A DNA stretch of 64,000 nt, from assembly GCA_049322335.1 (NCBI GenBank), contig JBMORL010000077.1, forward strand, positions 39,126-103,125, read 5' to 3'. A program made the translations under genes and the position numbers. Numbering within the stretch: the stretch's first letter is position 1; the number at the start of each line of letters is the position of its first letter. The notes beneath the pieces were generated by a model. The model searched no databases. It saw nothing but the letters and a program-made list of their open reading frames with translations, and was not told the origin of the DNA. This DNA comes from JBMORL01 sp049322335. GTDB taxonomy: Bacteria > Bacteroidota > Bacteroidia > Flavobacteriales_D > UBA2798. Below, piece by piece: positions 17,376-25,657 of the stretch.

Positions 17376-18128
17376 ATGTTAGTAATCAAAAATCTCCACG
17401 CATCCATCAACGGAAAAGAAATTCTGAAAGGAATTAATCTTGAAATTAAAGCAGGCGAAGTGCATGCCATTATGGGTCCCAATGGAAGTGGTAAAAGCAC
17501 ATTATCATCTGTAATTGCCGGAAGGGAAGATTATGAAATTACAGAAGGAGAAGTGATCTTTAACGGAAAAAATGTATTGGATCTTTCTCCTGAAGACCGT
17601 GCCCGCGAAGGATTATTTCTCGCTTTTCAGTATCCCGTTGAAATTCCTGGTGTAAGTAATATCAATTTCCTGAAAACAGCCATCAACGAGATTCGTACGT
17701 ATAAAAATGAACCACAGATTACAGCAAAAGATTTTTTGAATCTTGTAAAAGAAAAATCAGCATTGGTAGAGTTGGATAATAAACTGGCCAACCGTTCGGT
17801 GAACGAAGGATTTTCGGGAGGAGAAAAAAAACGGAATGAAATTTTTCAACTGGCGATGCTCGAACCTAAGCTGGCCATATTGGATGAAACCGACTCAGGA
17901 CTGGATATTGATGCATTGCGTATTGTGGCCAACGGAGTAAATAAACTCCGCTCGAAAGAAAATGCATTTGTAGTAATCACCCACTATCAGCGCCTGCTTG
18001 AATATATTGTTCCTGATTTTGTTCATGTATTATTCGATGGAAAAATTGTAAAATCGGGCAAAAAAGAACTGGCGCTGGAACTGGAAGAAAAAGGTTATGA
18101 CTGGATAAAAGAAGAAGTGAAAGCATGA
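17376..18128 (+). CDS. sufC: Fe-S assembly ATPase SufC
   Basis: 250 residues from the ATG at 17376; the frame opens at a TTG at 17361, but MLVIKNLHASINGKEILKG is the usual SufC start. This is the ABC-type ATPase of the SufBC2D complex. Walker A is GPNGSGKST (34-42), the signature is FSGGEKKR (near 147), and Walker B is LAILDETDSGLDID (near 168). The TDSGLD variant is characteristic of SufC. The stop overlaps the sufD start by 4 bases (ATGA), indicating translational coupling. Confidence 0.96.
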   Translation: MLVIKNLHASINGKEILKGINLEIKAGEVHAIMGPNGSGKSTLSSVIAGREDYEITEGEVIFNGKNVLDLSPEDRAREGLFLAFQYPVEIPGVSNINFLKTAINEIRTYKNEPQITAKDFLNLVKEKSALVELDNKLANRSVNEGFSGGEKKRNEIFQLAMLEPKLAILDETDSGLDIDALRIVANGVNKLRSKENAFVVITHYQRLLEYIVPDFVHVLFDGKIVKSGKKELALELEEKGYDWIKEEVKA

Positions 18129-19345
18129 CAACGGCAACATTAACAGCAAAGGAAAAACTGGCTTTGCTCTTTGAAAATAAAAACTTCAAAGACAATATTG
18201 AATTACGTTCAGAGGGAAAAAATGCACTGGAGAAACTACAATCTCCCGACAGAAAGACGGAAGACTGGAAATACTCCCCGGTTTCTTTCATAACGAAGAA
18301 TAATTATAAAGTTTATGAAAAAGAATTGGATGAAAAATTATTTCATCACCTGGTAATTTCAAATGATCATCATCATGCACTGTTTGGGAATGGAATCTTT
18401 TTAATGAAAGAAGATGAGGGTGAGTTATGCAGCGTAAGAAAAAAGGATATTAATCTTGTTTCCGATATTTCAAAAAATATTTTCACAGCTCTTAATGCGG
18501 CACACTTTACCTGTGGAAATTTTCTTCATGTTCCTGCCAATACCATCAAAAAAGAAACTATTCATTTTATTCATCTTTCTACCGATAATCATTACAATGT
18601 TATCCGTCATCAAATTCATGTGGAAAAAAATTCGTCAGCAGAAATTATCCTTTCTTTCTATTCTGCCGGTGAACAATCTTTTTCCAATGTAGTAACCGAA
18701 ATTGTTTGCGAAGAAAACGCATCGGTAAAACTACACCTGTTGCAAATGGAGGGGAAAAATGCAGCACAGTATAGTCATGTGTACTGCCGGCAGCAAAACA
18801 ACAGCCGTTTTGAGATCAATACATTTTCACAAGGCGGAGATTGGATAAGAAACGACCTGGATATTATTGTAAACGGAGAAAATTGCGAAACCCACCTCAA
18901 TGGCCTGTATCTTCCGAAAGGGAAACAGCATATCGACAACCATACATTGGTAGACCATAAAAAACCCAATTGCTTTTCCAGCGAAATGTATAAAGGAGTA
19001 ATGAGTGAAAATTCCACGGGAGTTTTTAACGGGAAAGTGTTTGTTCGTCCCGATGCGCAGAAAATTAATGCTTACCAGCAAAATGCCAATATCCTGCTGA
19101 GCGATGAAGCAACGATCAATTCAAAACCTGAGCTGGAAATTTATGCCGATGATGTAAAATGTTCGCATGGATCTACCACCGGGCAACTGGATGAAGAAGC
19201 CATGTTTTATCTGCGTTCGCGTGGAGTAGGTGAGGAGAACGCAGGAAAATTATTGGTACACGCATTTGTGAATGAAGTGATCGAAAAAAATTCAAATAAA
19301 GAAATAAGAGAATTTTTGTATCACAAAACAGGGCTGGAGGAATAA
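18125..19345 (+). CDS. sufD: Fe-S cluster assembly protein SufD
   Basis: 406 residues. SufD is the SufB-like partner in SufBC2D and is needed for iron acquisition. The N-terminus is helical (TEDWKYSPV), followed by a right-handed beta-helix region with THLNGLYLPKGKQHIDNHT, VFNGKVFVRPDAQKINAYQ and DDVKCSHGSTTGQLDEEAMFYLRSRG, all typical of SufD/SufB. It overlaps sufC by 4 bases and sufS by 1 base. Confidence 0.95.
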   Translation: MTTATLTAKEKLALLFENKNFKDNIELRSEGKNALEKLQSPDRKTEDWKYSPVSFITKNNYKVYEKELDEKLFHHLVISNDHHHALFGNGIFLMKEDEGELCSVRKKDINLVSDISKNIFTALNAAHFTCGNFLHVPANTIKKETIHFIHLSTDNHYNVIRHQIHVEKNSSAEIILSFYSAGEQSFSNVVTEIVCEENASVKLHLLQMEGKNAAQYSHVYCRQQNNSRFEINTFSQGGDWIRNDLDIIVNGENCETHLNGLYLPKGKQHIDNHTLVDHKKPNCFSSEMYKGVMSENSTGVFNGKVFVRPDAQKINAYQQNANILLSDEATINSKPELEIYADDVKCSHGSTTGQLDEEAMFYLRSRGVGEENAGKLLVHAFVNEVIEKNSNKEIREFLYHKTGLEE

Positions 19346-20574
19346 TGACCGTGAAAGAAATAAATATCTCATCTGTAAGAAAACAATTTCCACTTTTACA
19401 TCAAACGGTGAACGGCAAACCATTGGTTTATTTTGATAACGGGGCCACCTCTCAAAAACCACAGTTTGTTATTGATGCCATTAATAAATATTATTCGCAA
19501 CAAAACGCCAATATTCACCGCGGAGTTCATTACCTGAGCCAGGAAGCCACCACTTTATATGAACAGGCGCGTGAGAAAGTAAAAACATTTCTCAATGCCG
19601 AGCATTCCCACGAAATAATTTTTACTTCAGGAACCACTGCTTCCATAAACACTATCGCTTACTCTTTCGGCAAAGCGTTTTTAAAGCCAGGTGATGAAAT
19701 CCTGATCTCTGCAATGGAACACCACAGCAATATTGTTCCCTGGCAGATAGTGGCTGAGCAGTATGGAGCACAACTAAAAGTGATACCCATCAATAAAGAA
19801 GGGGAAATTATTTTTGAAGAATATAAAAAACTTCTTTCAGGTAAAACAAAAATTATTTCTGTTACACATGTTTCCAACTCTTTAGGCACAATTAATCCGG
19901 TAAAAGAAATTATTGCAGAGGCACATCAGAAAAATATTCCTGTTTTGATTGATGGTGCGCAGGCAATTCAACATGGAAAAATAAACGTACAGGAACTGGA
20001 TGCGGATTTTTATGTTTTCTCCGGGCATAAAATGTATGGACCTACCGGTACCGGAATTTTATACGGAAAAGAAAAATGGCTCAATACCCTTCCTCCTTTT
20101 TTGGGTGGAGGAGATATGATAAAAACAGTGACGTTTGAAAAAACAGTATACAACGATCTTCCGCATAAGTTTGAGGCCGGCACTCCGAATATTGAAGGAG
20201 GAATTGCACTCGGAGCCGCAATCGATTTCATTTATGAAACCGGTTTTGATTTTATTCAGCAACAGGAAAAATTAGTACTGGAATACGCTACAAAAAAATT
20301 AACAGAAATACCGGGGCTAAAAATAATAGGCACATCAAAAAATAAAGCCAGCGTGATTTCTTTCAATATCGAAGGATTACATCCCTATGATGTGGGGACT
20401 ATTCTTGATCAACAGGGAATTGCGGTAAGAACAGGGCATCATTGCACGCAACCGCTGATGGATTTTTATAAAATTCCCGGAACCATAAGGGCTTCTATGG
20501 CATTTTATAATACAATAGAAGAAATTGACAAATTGATTGAAGGGGTGAATAAAGCCATAAAAATGTTGAAATGA
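19345..20574 (+). CDS. sufS: Group II cysteine desulfurase SufS
   Basis: 409 residues. SufS takes sulfur from cysteine as a persulfide and hands it to SufE for cluster assembly. The PLP lysine is Lys229 in FSGHKMYGPTGTG and the active cysteine is Cys367 in RTGHHCTQPLM. The motifs YFDNGATSQKP and HRGVHYLSQEAT are typical of SufS. It starts on the last base of the sufD stop and overlaps sufE by 4 bases, so the group is tightly coupled. Confidence 0.96.
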   Translation: MTVKEINISSVRKQFPLLHQTVNGKPLVYFDNGATSQKPQFVIDAINKYYSQQNANIHRGVHYLSQEATTLYEQAREKVKTFLNAEHSHEIIFTSGTTASINTIAYSFGKAFLKPGDEILISAMEHHSNIVPWQIVAEQYGAQLKVIPINKEGEIIFEEYKKLLSGKTKIISVTHVSNSLGTINPVKEIIAEAHQKNIPVLIDGAQAIQHGKINVQELDADFYVFSGHKMYGPTGTGILYGKEKWLNTLPPFLGGGDMIKTVTFEKTVYNDLPHKFEAGTPNIEGGIALGAAIDFIYETGFDFIQQQEKLVLEYATKKLTEIPGLKIIGTSKNKASVISFNIEGLHPYDVGTILDQQGIAVRTGHHCTQPLMDFYKIPGTIRASMAFYNTIEEIDKLIEGVNKAIKMLK

Positions 20575-21002
20575 CCATTCAGGAAAAAGAGCAGGAACTG
20601 ATTAATGAGTTTGCCATGTATGATGATTGGGATTCGAAATACGAATACCTCATTGAACTGGGAAAGGAATTGCCGCGCATCGATGAAAAATTTAAAACCG
20701 ATGAATTTAAAATAAAAGGTTGCCAGAGCCAGGTTTGGCTTTTTGCCGAAATGAAAGAAGACGGAAAAATATATTTCACTGCTGATAGTGATGCGCTCAT
20801 CACAAAAGGAATTATTGCCCTGCTGGTTCGTGTGATTTCGGGCGCCACCCCCGGTGAGATCATTGACTGCAATATGGATTTTATTAATAAAATAGGATTA
20901 CATCAGCATCTTTCACCCACACGAAGCAATGGATTGGTGAGTATGATCAAACAAATAAAATTATACGCGCTGGCGCTGAAAACCAAAAATCAGATATTAT
21001 GA
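20571..21002 (+). CDS. sufE: Sulfur acceptor protein SufE
   Basis: 143 residues. SufE receives the persulfide from SufS and stimulates it. The acceptor is Cys51 in KIKGCQSQVWLF. The N-terminal WDSKYEYLIELGKELP and the central ISGATPGEI stretch are family features. It overlaps sufS upstream and the next lipoprotein gene downstream by 4 bases each. Confidence 0.95.
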   Translation: MTIQEKEQELINEFAMYDDWDSKYEYLIELGKELPRIDEKFKTDEFKIKGCQSQVWLFAEMKEDGKIYFTADSDALITKGIIALLVRVISGATPGEIIDCNMDFINKIGLHQHLSPTRSNGLVSMIKQIKLYALALKTKNQIL

Positions 21003-21490
21003 AAGCGCTGAAATTGTTTATTTGGTTGTTGCCTGTTTGTTTTTTGATGACAGCTTGCCCGGTTGGAATTGATTATCCGGCCGATGAGGAAGGGAAAAAT
21101 GCCATAGATAAAAAACTGATTGGCACATGGAAATGCAGCAAGCCGGATCATGAAATTGTAAAAATGAAAATTGAAGCTAAAGACAAGAATACATATACCA
21201 TTAACATCCTTGAAAAAGGCGGCATGTATTCTGTAGCATCAGATAAATGGACAGCATGGATTACAACTATTGATAAATATAGAATCATTTATGCAAAGCC
21301 CGAAGGAGAAAATCAATACTATCATTATTGTTATGAAGTAGAAAAATCAACTCTCAGAACCTGGGATATTTCACTTTTGGCGGGAGGTGTTGACGCAGTA
21401 ACCTCTACACAGTCCCTGCGGGAGGAAATAAAAGCTTCTTCAGAAAAAGAAGAATTTCTTTCTTCCGAAACTGTTTATGAAAAAGAATAG
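20999..21490 (+). CDS. Lipoprotein coupled to sufE
   Basis: 163 residues. MKALKLFIWLLPVCFLMTAC is a lipoprotein signal with lipidated Cys20. The mature part begins acidic, then GTWKCSKPDHE and alternating strand-like segments suggest a small beta-barrel, lipocalin-like fold; this is inferred from sequence pattern only. The start overlaps the sufE stop by 4 bases, so it is translated with the SUF proteins although it must act in the envelope. No family recognised. Confidence 0.75.
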   Translation: MKALKLFIWLLPVCFLMTACPVGIDYPADEEGKNAIDKKLIGTWKCSKPDHEIVKMKIEAKDKNTYTINILEKGGMYSVASDKWTAWITTIDKYRIIYAKPEGENQYYHYCYEVEKSTLRTWDISLLAGGVDAVTSTQSLREEIKASSEKEEFLSSETVYEKE

Positions 21491-21506
21491 TAAATAATTT
21501 TGTGTG

Positions 21507-21818
21507 ATGGATAAAAAACAACTGGAGGATAACATCATAAAGGTCATAAAAACAATTTATGATCCTGAAATTCCCGTTGATATTTTTGAACTGGGATTGA
21601 TTTACAAAATTGATATTGATGATGAAAATAATGTGGTGGTAACGATGACGCTTACTTCTCCTTCCTGCCCCGAAGCAGAAACATTGCCCGGACAGGTGGA
21701 AAAAAAAGTGGGCGAAACAGAGGGAGTAAAATCATCAAAGATTCATCTCACTTTCGATCCGCCATGGACAAAGGAAATGATGAGCGAAGAAGCACAACTG
21801 GAATTGGGGTTTATGTAG
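21507..21818 (+). CDS. sufT: DUF59/MIP18-family Fe-S assembly factor (SufT-like)
   Basis: 103 residues from the ATG at 21507; a GTG directly before it could also serve. The MIP18 motif DPEIPVDIFELGLIYKI and TLTSPSCPEAETLPG (conserved Cys) are clear, as is FDPPWTKEMMSEEA. SufT and related proteins help cluster maturation or transfer, and the gene is commonly found in SUF operons. The stop codon abuts a dispersed repeat starting at 21818. The symbol is by context; paaD-like proteins have the same domain. Confidence 0.9.
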   Translation: MDKKQLEDNIIKVIKTIYDPEIPVDIFELGLIYKIDIDDENNVVVTMTLTSPSCPEAETLPGQVEKKVGETEGVKSSKIHLTFDPPWTKEMMSEEAQLELGFM

Positions 21819-21849
21819 CCACGGATTGCACAGATTTACACAGATGGAT
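21818..21849. repeat. Dispersed repeat (GCCACGGATT...CACAGAT type)
   Basis: GCCACGGATTGCACAGATTTACACAGATGG, related to both arms of the foldback element at 22951-23047. It begins on the last base of the sufT stop codon and supplies the start codon region of the DUF2480 gene. Confidence 0.6.
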
Positions 21850-22356
21850 GCAGATGGAATTATAAACAAAGTTTCCCAAAGCGGGTTGATCACTATCGAT
21901 CTGGAAGAATTTTATCCGGAAGGGGAGCGCGCATCTTATGACATTACTCAAAATTTGTGGCAGGGAATGGCGTTAAAGGAAAAAGAGTTCCGTGAATTTA
22001 TTTCAAATAACAACTGGGAAGTTTATAAGGATAAATTTGTAGCGCTTTATTGTTCTGCAGATGCTATAATTCCCCAGTGGGCGTATATGTTACTAACTAA
22101 CGCTCTTCGCCCTTATGCTAAAAAAACAGTATTCGGAAATCCGGAAGTTCTTGAAACGGTTTTATTCCATGAGGCTATTGATAAACTGGATATGGAAAAA
22201 TACCGTGATGCCAGGGTGGTGATAAAAGGGTGCAGTAAGTTACCTGTTCCTGTATCAGCTTATATAGAACTTACGCAGCGGTTGCTGCCGGTAGTAAAAT
22301 CGCTGATGTATGGTGAGGCCTGCTCAACGGTGCCGGTGTATAAAAAGAAACAGTAA
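21844..22356 (+). CDS. DUF2480 family protein, last gene of the SUF operon
   Basis: 170 residues from the ATG at 21844. The frame opens earlier at a TTG (21826), but that part translates a dispersed repeat. The body matches DUF2480: GLITIDLEEFYPEGERASYDI, LKEKEFREFI, CSADAIIPQWAYMLL, ARVVIKGCSKLPVP and MYGEACSTVPVYK, including conserved Cys residues. In Bacteroidota this family travels with SUF genes, which suggests a role in Fe-S assembly, but its biochemistry is not known to me. No membrane segments. Confidence 0.85.
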   Translation: MDADGIINKVSQSGLITIDLEEFYPEGERASYDITQNLWQGMALKEKEFREFISNNNWEVYKDKFVALYCSADAIIPQWAYMLLTNALRPYAKKTVFGNPEVLETVLFHEAIDKLDMEKYRDARVVIKGCSKLPVPVSAYIELTQRLLPVVKSLMYGEACSTVPVYKKKQ

Positions 22357-22404
22357 CACAAAAAACAAACCGGCCCCCGTCTGCAAGGTTGACGGAAGCC
22401 GGTT
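22355..22404 (-). terminator. Terminator-like hairpin between DUF2480 and the convergent gene
   Basis: Arms AACCGGC (22368-22374) and GCCGGTT (22398-22404), with inner CCGTC/GACGG pairing. On the minus strand it is followed by TGTTTTTTGTG, suiting the gene ending at 22458. It may also stop SUF transcription. Confidence 0.6.
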
Positions 22405-22457
22405 ACCCAAACAAAACCAAATAGAACCGAAACCAGAAATGAGCGCGCAGGCCGGTT

Positions 22458-22847
22458 TTATGCCACACGCGCGTTGAACATCCTTCTTAATTCTTCTCCC
22501 GAATACAACACCAGCACTTTCCCTGTATTGCCAATATTATAGTATTTACGTGAGATATACGAACGTTTTACATTATAGCGAAGGGGATTGAACACCCCGA
22601 GATCAAGCAATTCTTTTTCATCCACAGGAAAGTTCACAGGATCGAACGATTCCAGCTTTTCTATGAAAAATCCTTTTTTGTCAAGTTCCGAAAAATCCTC
22701 TGTATAATAACCGCATTCCAGCTCAAAGCACTGGTAGCGTAAAAAATCGGGATTTTCGTGTTTCCAGCGCAGGCATTGCTCTTCACCGAATATCTCCAGC
22801 AGGCGCTGGTCTACCGGGTTATTATTGTAAAGAAAGCTGGTCTTCAT
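22458..22847 (-). CDS. Hypothetical protein
   Basis: 129 residues from the ATG at 22847 (MKTSFLYNNNPVDQRLLEIF); another ATG at 22877 would add ten residues. No signal peptide or membrane segment. The protein is acidic and aromatic-rich, with KRSYISRKYYNIGNTGKVLVLYSGEELRRMF at its end written here only by its parts: YISRKYYN and LVLYSGEEL. I do not recognise the family. It is a single gene, convergent with the SUF operon and followed by a hairpin terminator. Confidence 0.6.
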   Translation of the reverse strand: MKTSFLYNNNPVDQRLLEIFGEEQCLRWKHENPDFLRYQCFELECGYYTEDFSELDKKGFFIEKLESFDPVNFPVDEKELLDLGVFNPLRYNVKRSYISRKYYNIGNTGKVLVLYSGEELRRMFNARVA

Positions 22848-22950
22848 GTGGTTTGTTTTTATAACTAATAGACGCATAAACGTGGATTTTATGACCGCTA
22901 ATTACACCAAAACGGTTTAACTGATGATGAACAGAAGGTTAAATTTGATG

Positions 22951-23047
22951 GCCACAGATTTCACGGATCACACGGATTGAACAGGAGGCCTTTAATAAAG
23001 GATATATTTTAAAATAACTTTCTGTGTAAATCCGTGTAATCCGTGGC
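22951..23047. repeat. Foldback element of CCACGGATTACACGGATT repeats
   Basis: Left arm 22951-22978 and right arm 23021-23047 are imperfect inverted repeats with an AT-rich centre of about 42 bases; the right arm reads GCCACGGATTACACGGATTT on the minus strand. It lies between two minus-strand genes and ends at the stop codon of the permease gene. A third copy is at 21818-21849. Confidence 0.7.
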
Positions 23048-24258
23048 TATAGATGTTTCCTGGCCAGGTACCTCACCGGAACCCACGAGCAAATAGTGCC
23101 AATCAGTAAGGTAATACTGAACGCGAGAATAAAATCAATAATTTTTAAAGCTACCGGGTAATGATCAATTACTGTTCCGTTCATGGGAACCAGGTGAAAA
23201 TAATTTTGCGCAAGACAAACCAGTAATCCTAAAATAATACCCAATGAGGCACCCGTAAGATTAATAAACATCCCTTCTGTAAAAAATATTCTTCTTATCA
23301 GTGAATTATCGGCTCCCAGGCTGCGGAGCGTATAGATATCTTTTTTCTTATCAATTACAAGCAGGGTAAGTGAAGCCACAATGTTGAATGAAGTAAGTAA
23401 AAGAATAAATGAAAGCATCGCAAACGTAAACCATTTTTCCGACTGGCTTACCGAATACAGGATTTCGTTTTGCTGGAAACGTGTTTTTACTTCAAAATTG
23501 TTTCCCGCCACTTTTTGAATTTCTTCACGCAATGCATTTTCATCCACATCCTTTTCCAGCCCGATTTCCACAGCCGAAATATCATTTTTGTATTCCAGCA
23601 GGGAAGAAGCAATTTCTTTTGTGGTGATAATGTATTTGATATCGTATTCCGGGTTTACCTCAAACAAACCCGACACATATACCGTGGAATCATTAAAGGG
23701 ATTATTGTTGATCTTTATTTTCCTGTTTCTTACGGGAAGATATAACGTAGTACGGGCATATTCTCCCGGGTGAATACTTAACTGAAGCTCGAGTTTAGAG
23801 GCAATGCCGAGACCGATAATACAGAAATCATCATATTCATCGCGCAATACCGGTTCTCCGTATTTTACAAATCGCTTAAGGTGGCTGGTTTCAATAAAAT
23901 CATTTTCCACGCCTTTCAATGTAGCGTGTATCCATTTTTCCCCGTGTTTCACAATACATATTTCCTCTACCACATCCGAATAATAAGCCACGCCTTTTAT
24001 TTTTTTTATTTCTTCACGCGGAAATGCCGAACTATCGAATGTTTTTCCTTCTTTGGCAGTGATTTTTATATCGGGATCAAACTGGCTGAACACTTCATTC
24101 ACCAAACCCTCCAGTCCGTTGATGGCGGAGAGAACAATGATCATGGCAGCTACACTCAGTGCGATTCCGGTAACCGAAATCCATGAAATGATATTCACTA
24201 CGTGGTGCGATTTTTTTGAAAGCAGGTAGCGTTTGGCAATATAGAATGCAGTATTCAG
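23047..24258 (-). CDS. LolC/LolE-type lipoprotein-releasing ABC permease
   Basis: This FtsX/MacB-fold inner-membrane permease is related to LolC/LolE, which release lipoproteins to the LolA carrier. Helices are visible near the N-terminus (ISWISVTGIALSVAAMIIVL), in FAMLSFILLLTSFNIVASLTL, and in two C-terminal segments, with a large periplasmic domain between. The family starts with sequence like NTAFYIAKRYLLSKKSHHV; that sequence is present here but has no ATG, TTG or GTG ahead of it. I set the start at a CTG at 24258 (403 residues). A GTG at 24198 would cut off these conserved residues. It follows a methyltransferase and rbfA on the same strand. Confidence 0.85.
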   Translation of the reverse strand: MNTAFYIAKRYLLSKKSHHVVNIISWISVTGIALSVAAMIIVLSAINGLEGLVNEVFSQFDPDIKITAKEGKTFDSSAFPREEIKKIKGVAYYSDVVEEICIVKHGEKWIHATLKGVENDFIETSHLKRFVKYGEPVLRDEYDDFCIIGLGIASKLELQLSIHPGEYARTTLYLPVRNRKIKINNNPFNDSTVYVSGLFEVNPEYDIKYIITTKEIASSLLEYKNDISAVEIGLEKDVDENALREEIQKVAGNNFEVKTRFQQNEILYSVSQSEKWFTFAMLSFILLLTSFNIVASLTLLVIDKKKDIYTLRSLGADNSLIRRIFFTEGMFINLTGASLGIILGLLVCLAQNYFHLVPMNGTVIDHYPVALKIIDFILAFSITLLIGTICSWVPVRYLARKHL

Positions 24259-24313
24259 CCTGAAAGTGTTTTTTACAAAGATGGGAAAATCCGGCCGTTT
24301 GAGAAAGCTAAAT

Positions 24314-25120
24314 TTATTTTGATGCTTTTACAATCAAACCCGCTCCGGTGCGGTGTGGCGACCAGGTATCAAGATAATGCAGAACAATAATGGGCAGAAT
24401 GAAAACCGAATAATAAAAAGGAAGCAAAACGATAAAAAACCGTGATAATCCCAAAACGGTAAGCGGCCATTTGGAAGCAAATTTCCACGCTATTTTTCCG
24501 GGAATACCATAGGAGTAATGCACTTTTACATGATGAAAACCCGCACGTTTGAGTTTTTCTTTCAAATCATGTTTATCATATCCGTCACGCACATGTTCAT
24601 CAACTTTGTGCCCGTTGGTTTTTTTATTGATGCCGGGCCGGTTGTCGTTGGAAGGAACAGCCATCAGCAAAACACCATGATGACGAAGGGAAGCAAAAAA
24701 ATTGCGGAATACCGCTTCGTCATCGGCAATGTGTTCCATCACATCTACCGAAATAATGAGATCGAATGTATCTTCGTTTCTCATACGCGTAAGATCCTCC
24801 ATCCTGAAAAAAACATTTTGTTTCCCGGTGGCCCTGAAAAATTCGTTGCATTCAGCCACATAATTTCGTTTTACATCCACACCCAGGATATTCCAGTTTT
24901 TTTTCTGCCGCGAGAGAAAATAAGCATATTGTCCAAACCCCGACCCTGCATCAAGAATATGGGCGTTTTCGGGGGCTGTTTTTTTCCATTTCCTGATCTC
25001 GCGTTTCATATGCCATGTGCGCAGTAAAATCAGGTCGAGCAGGCGATAAAAGATTTTTCGTGTGAAAACCGATTGATCAAATAACGAGTCCAGGGAATCT
25101 TTAATCGGATCGTAGCGCAT
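24314..25120 (-). CDS. SAM-dependent methyltransferase with hydrophobic C-terminus
   Basis: 268 residues. The class I methyltransferase core has motif I HILDAGSGFGQYAYFLSRQ (near 53-71), an acidic residue at ILGVDVKRN, and LIISVDVMEHIADDEAV, as in the Methyltransf_11/23 families. Near residues 215-250 come hydrophobic stretches (FFIVLLPFYYSVFILPIIVL) that may anchor it to the membrane. It lies 6 bases after rbfA and before the LolC/E-type permease on the same strand. The substrate is unknown; lipid or quinone-like molecules would fit membrane attachment but this is a guess. Confidence 0.8.
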   Translation of the reverse strand: MRYDPIKDSLDSLFDQSVFTRKIFYRLLDLILLRTWHMKREIRKWKKTAPENAHILDAGSGFGQYAYFLSRQKKNWNILGVDVKRNYVAECNEFFRATGKQNVFFRMEDLTRMRNEDTFDLIISVDVMEHIADDEAVFRNFFASLRHHGVLLMAVPSNDNRPGINKKTNGHKVDEHVRDGYDKHDLKEKLKRAGFHHVKVHYSYGIPGKIAWKFASKWPLTVLGLSRFFIVLLPFYYSVFILPIIVLHYLDTWSPHRTGAGLIVKASK

Positions 25121-25126
25121 GAACGA

Positions 25127-25465
25127 TTATTTCTTTAACAGCTTGTCAATCCCTTCGGCATAATCCAGCGAATCGTCATAGAAAAAACTAAGCTCGGGAA
25201 CCACGCGCAGCTGTTTTCCCACTTCTTTGCCGATTTTGTAACGGATTTCCTTGTTCTGCGATTCGATAAAATGAAAAACTTCTTCGCGGTTATTCACGCC
25301 AAAAATACTCAGGTACACTTTTGCATACCCCAGGTCGGGAGAAACACGCACTACAGTTACCGTTATCATGGCGCCTGCAAAATAGGTTTTACTCTCACGC
25401 AGGAAAAAATTTCCCAGTTCTTTTTGCAGTAATGCAGCTACTTTATTTTGACGAATGGTGCTCAT
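25127..25465 (-). CDS. rbfA: Ribosome-binding factor A
   Basis: 112 residues, the usual size. RbfA binds the 30S subunit and helps 16S rRNA 5'-end maturation. Visible features are RQNKVAALLQKELGNFF, MITVTVVRVSPDLGYAKVYLS and LRVVPELSFFYDDSLDYAEGI with the family's helix-kink region. It is the first gene of a run with a methyltransferase and a LolC/E-type permease, with a -7 box (TACCTTTG) just upstream. Confidence 0.93.
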   Translation of the reverse strand: MSTIRQNKVAALLQKELGNFFLRESKTYFAGAMITVTVVRVSPDLGYAKVYLSIFGVNNREEVFHFIESQNKEIRYKIGKEVGKQLRVVPELSFFYDDSLDYAEGIDKLLKK

Positions 25466-25476
25466 ACTTCAGGGCG

Positions 25477-25484
25477 CAAAGGTA
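25477..25484 (-). promoter_or_regulatory. Putative -7 box (TACCTTTG) of rbfA
   Basis: Perfect TAnnTTTG on the minus strand, 11 bases before the ATG at 25465. Confidence 0.45.
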
Positions 25485-25628
25485 GATAAATTGGGTTAGC
25501 CTGCTGATAAAGCCTTGTTTTTTTCAGGGAGCCCGCTTCTTGTAAAAATCGCCCCGATTTCGTTTGAATTTCAACATAAAATACCAAAACCGGCACGATG
25601 AAATGCTTTTTAAAAAGATTTCTGAGTG

Positions 25629-25636
25629 TATATTTG
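25629..25636 (+). promoter_or_regulatory. Putative -7 box (TATATTTG) of the PorE-like gene
   Basis: Perfect TAnnTTTG 21 bases before the ATG at 25658. A CTTTT at 25606-25610 is at roughly the -33 distance but is not a TTTG. Confidence 0.5.
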
Positions 25637-25657
25637 CCCCCTTCCAAATAAACCGAT

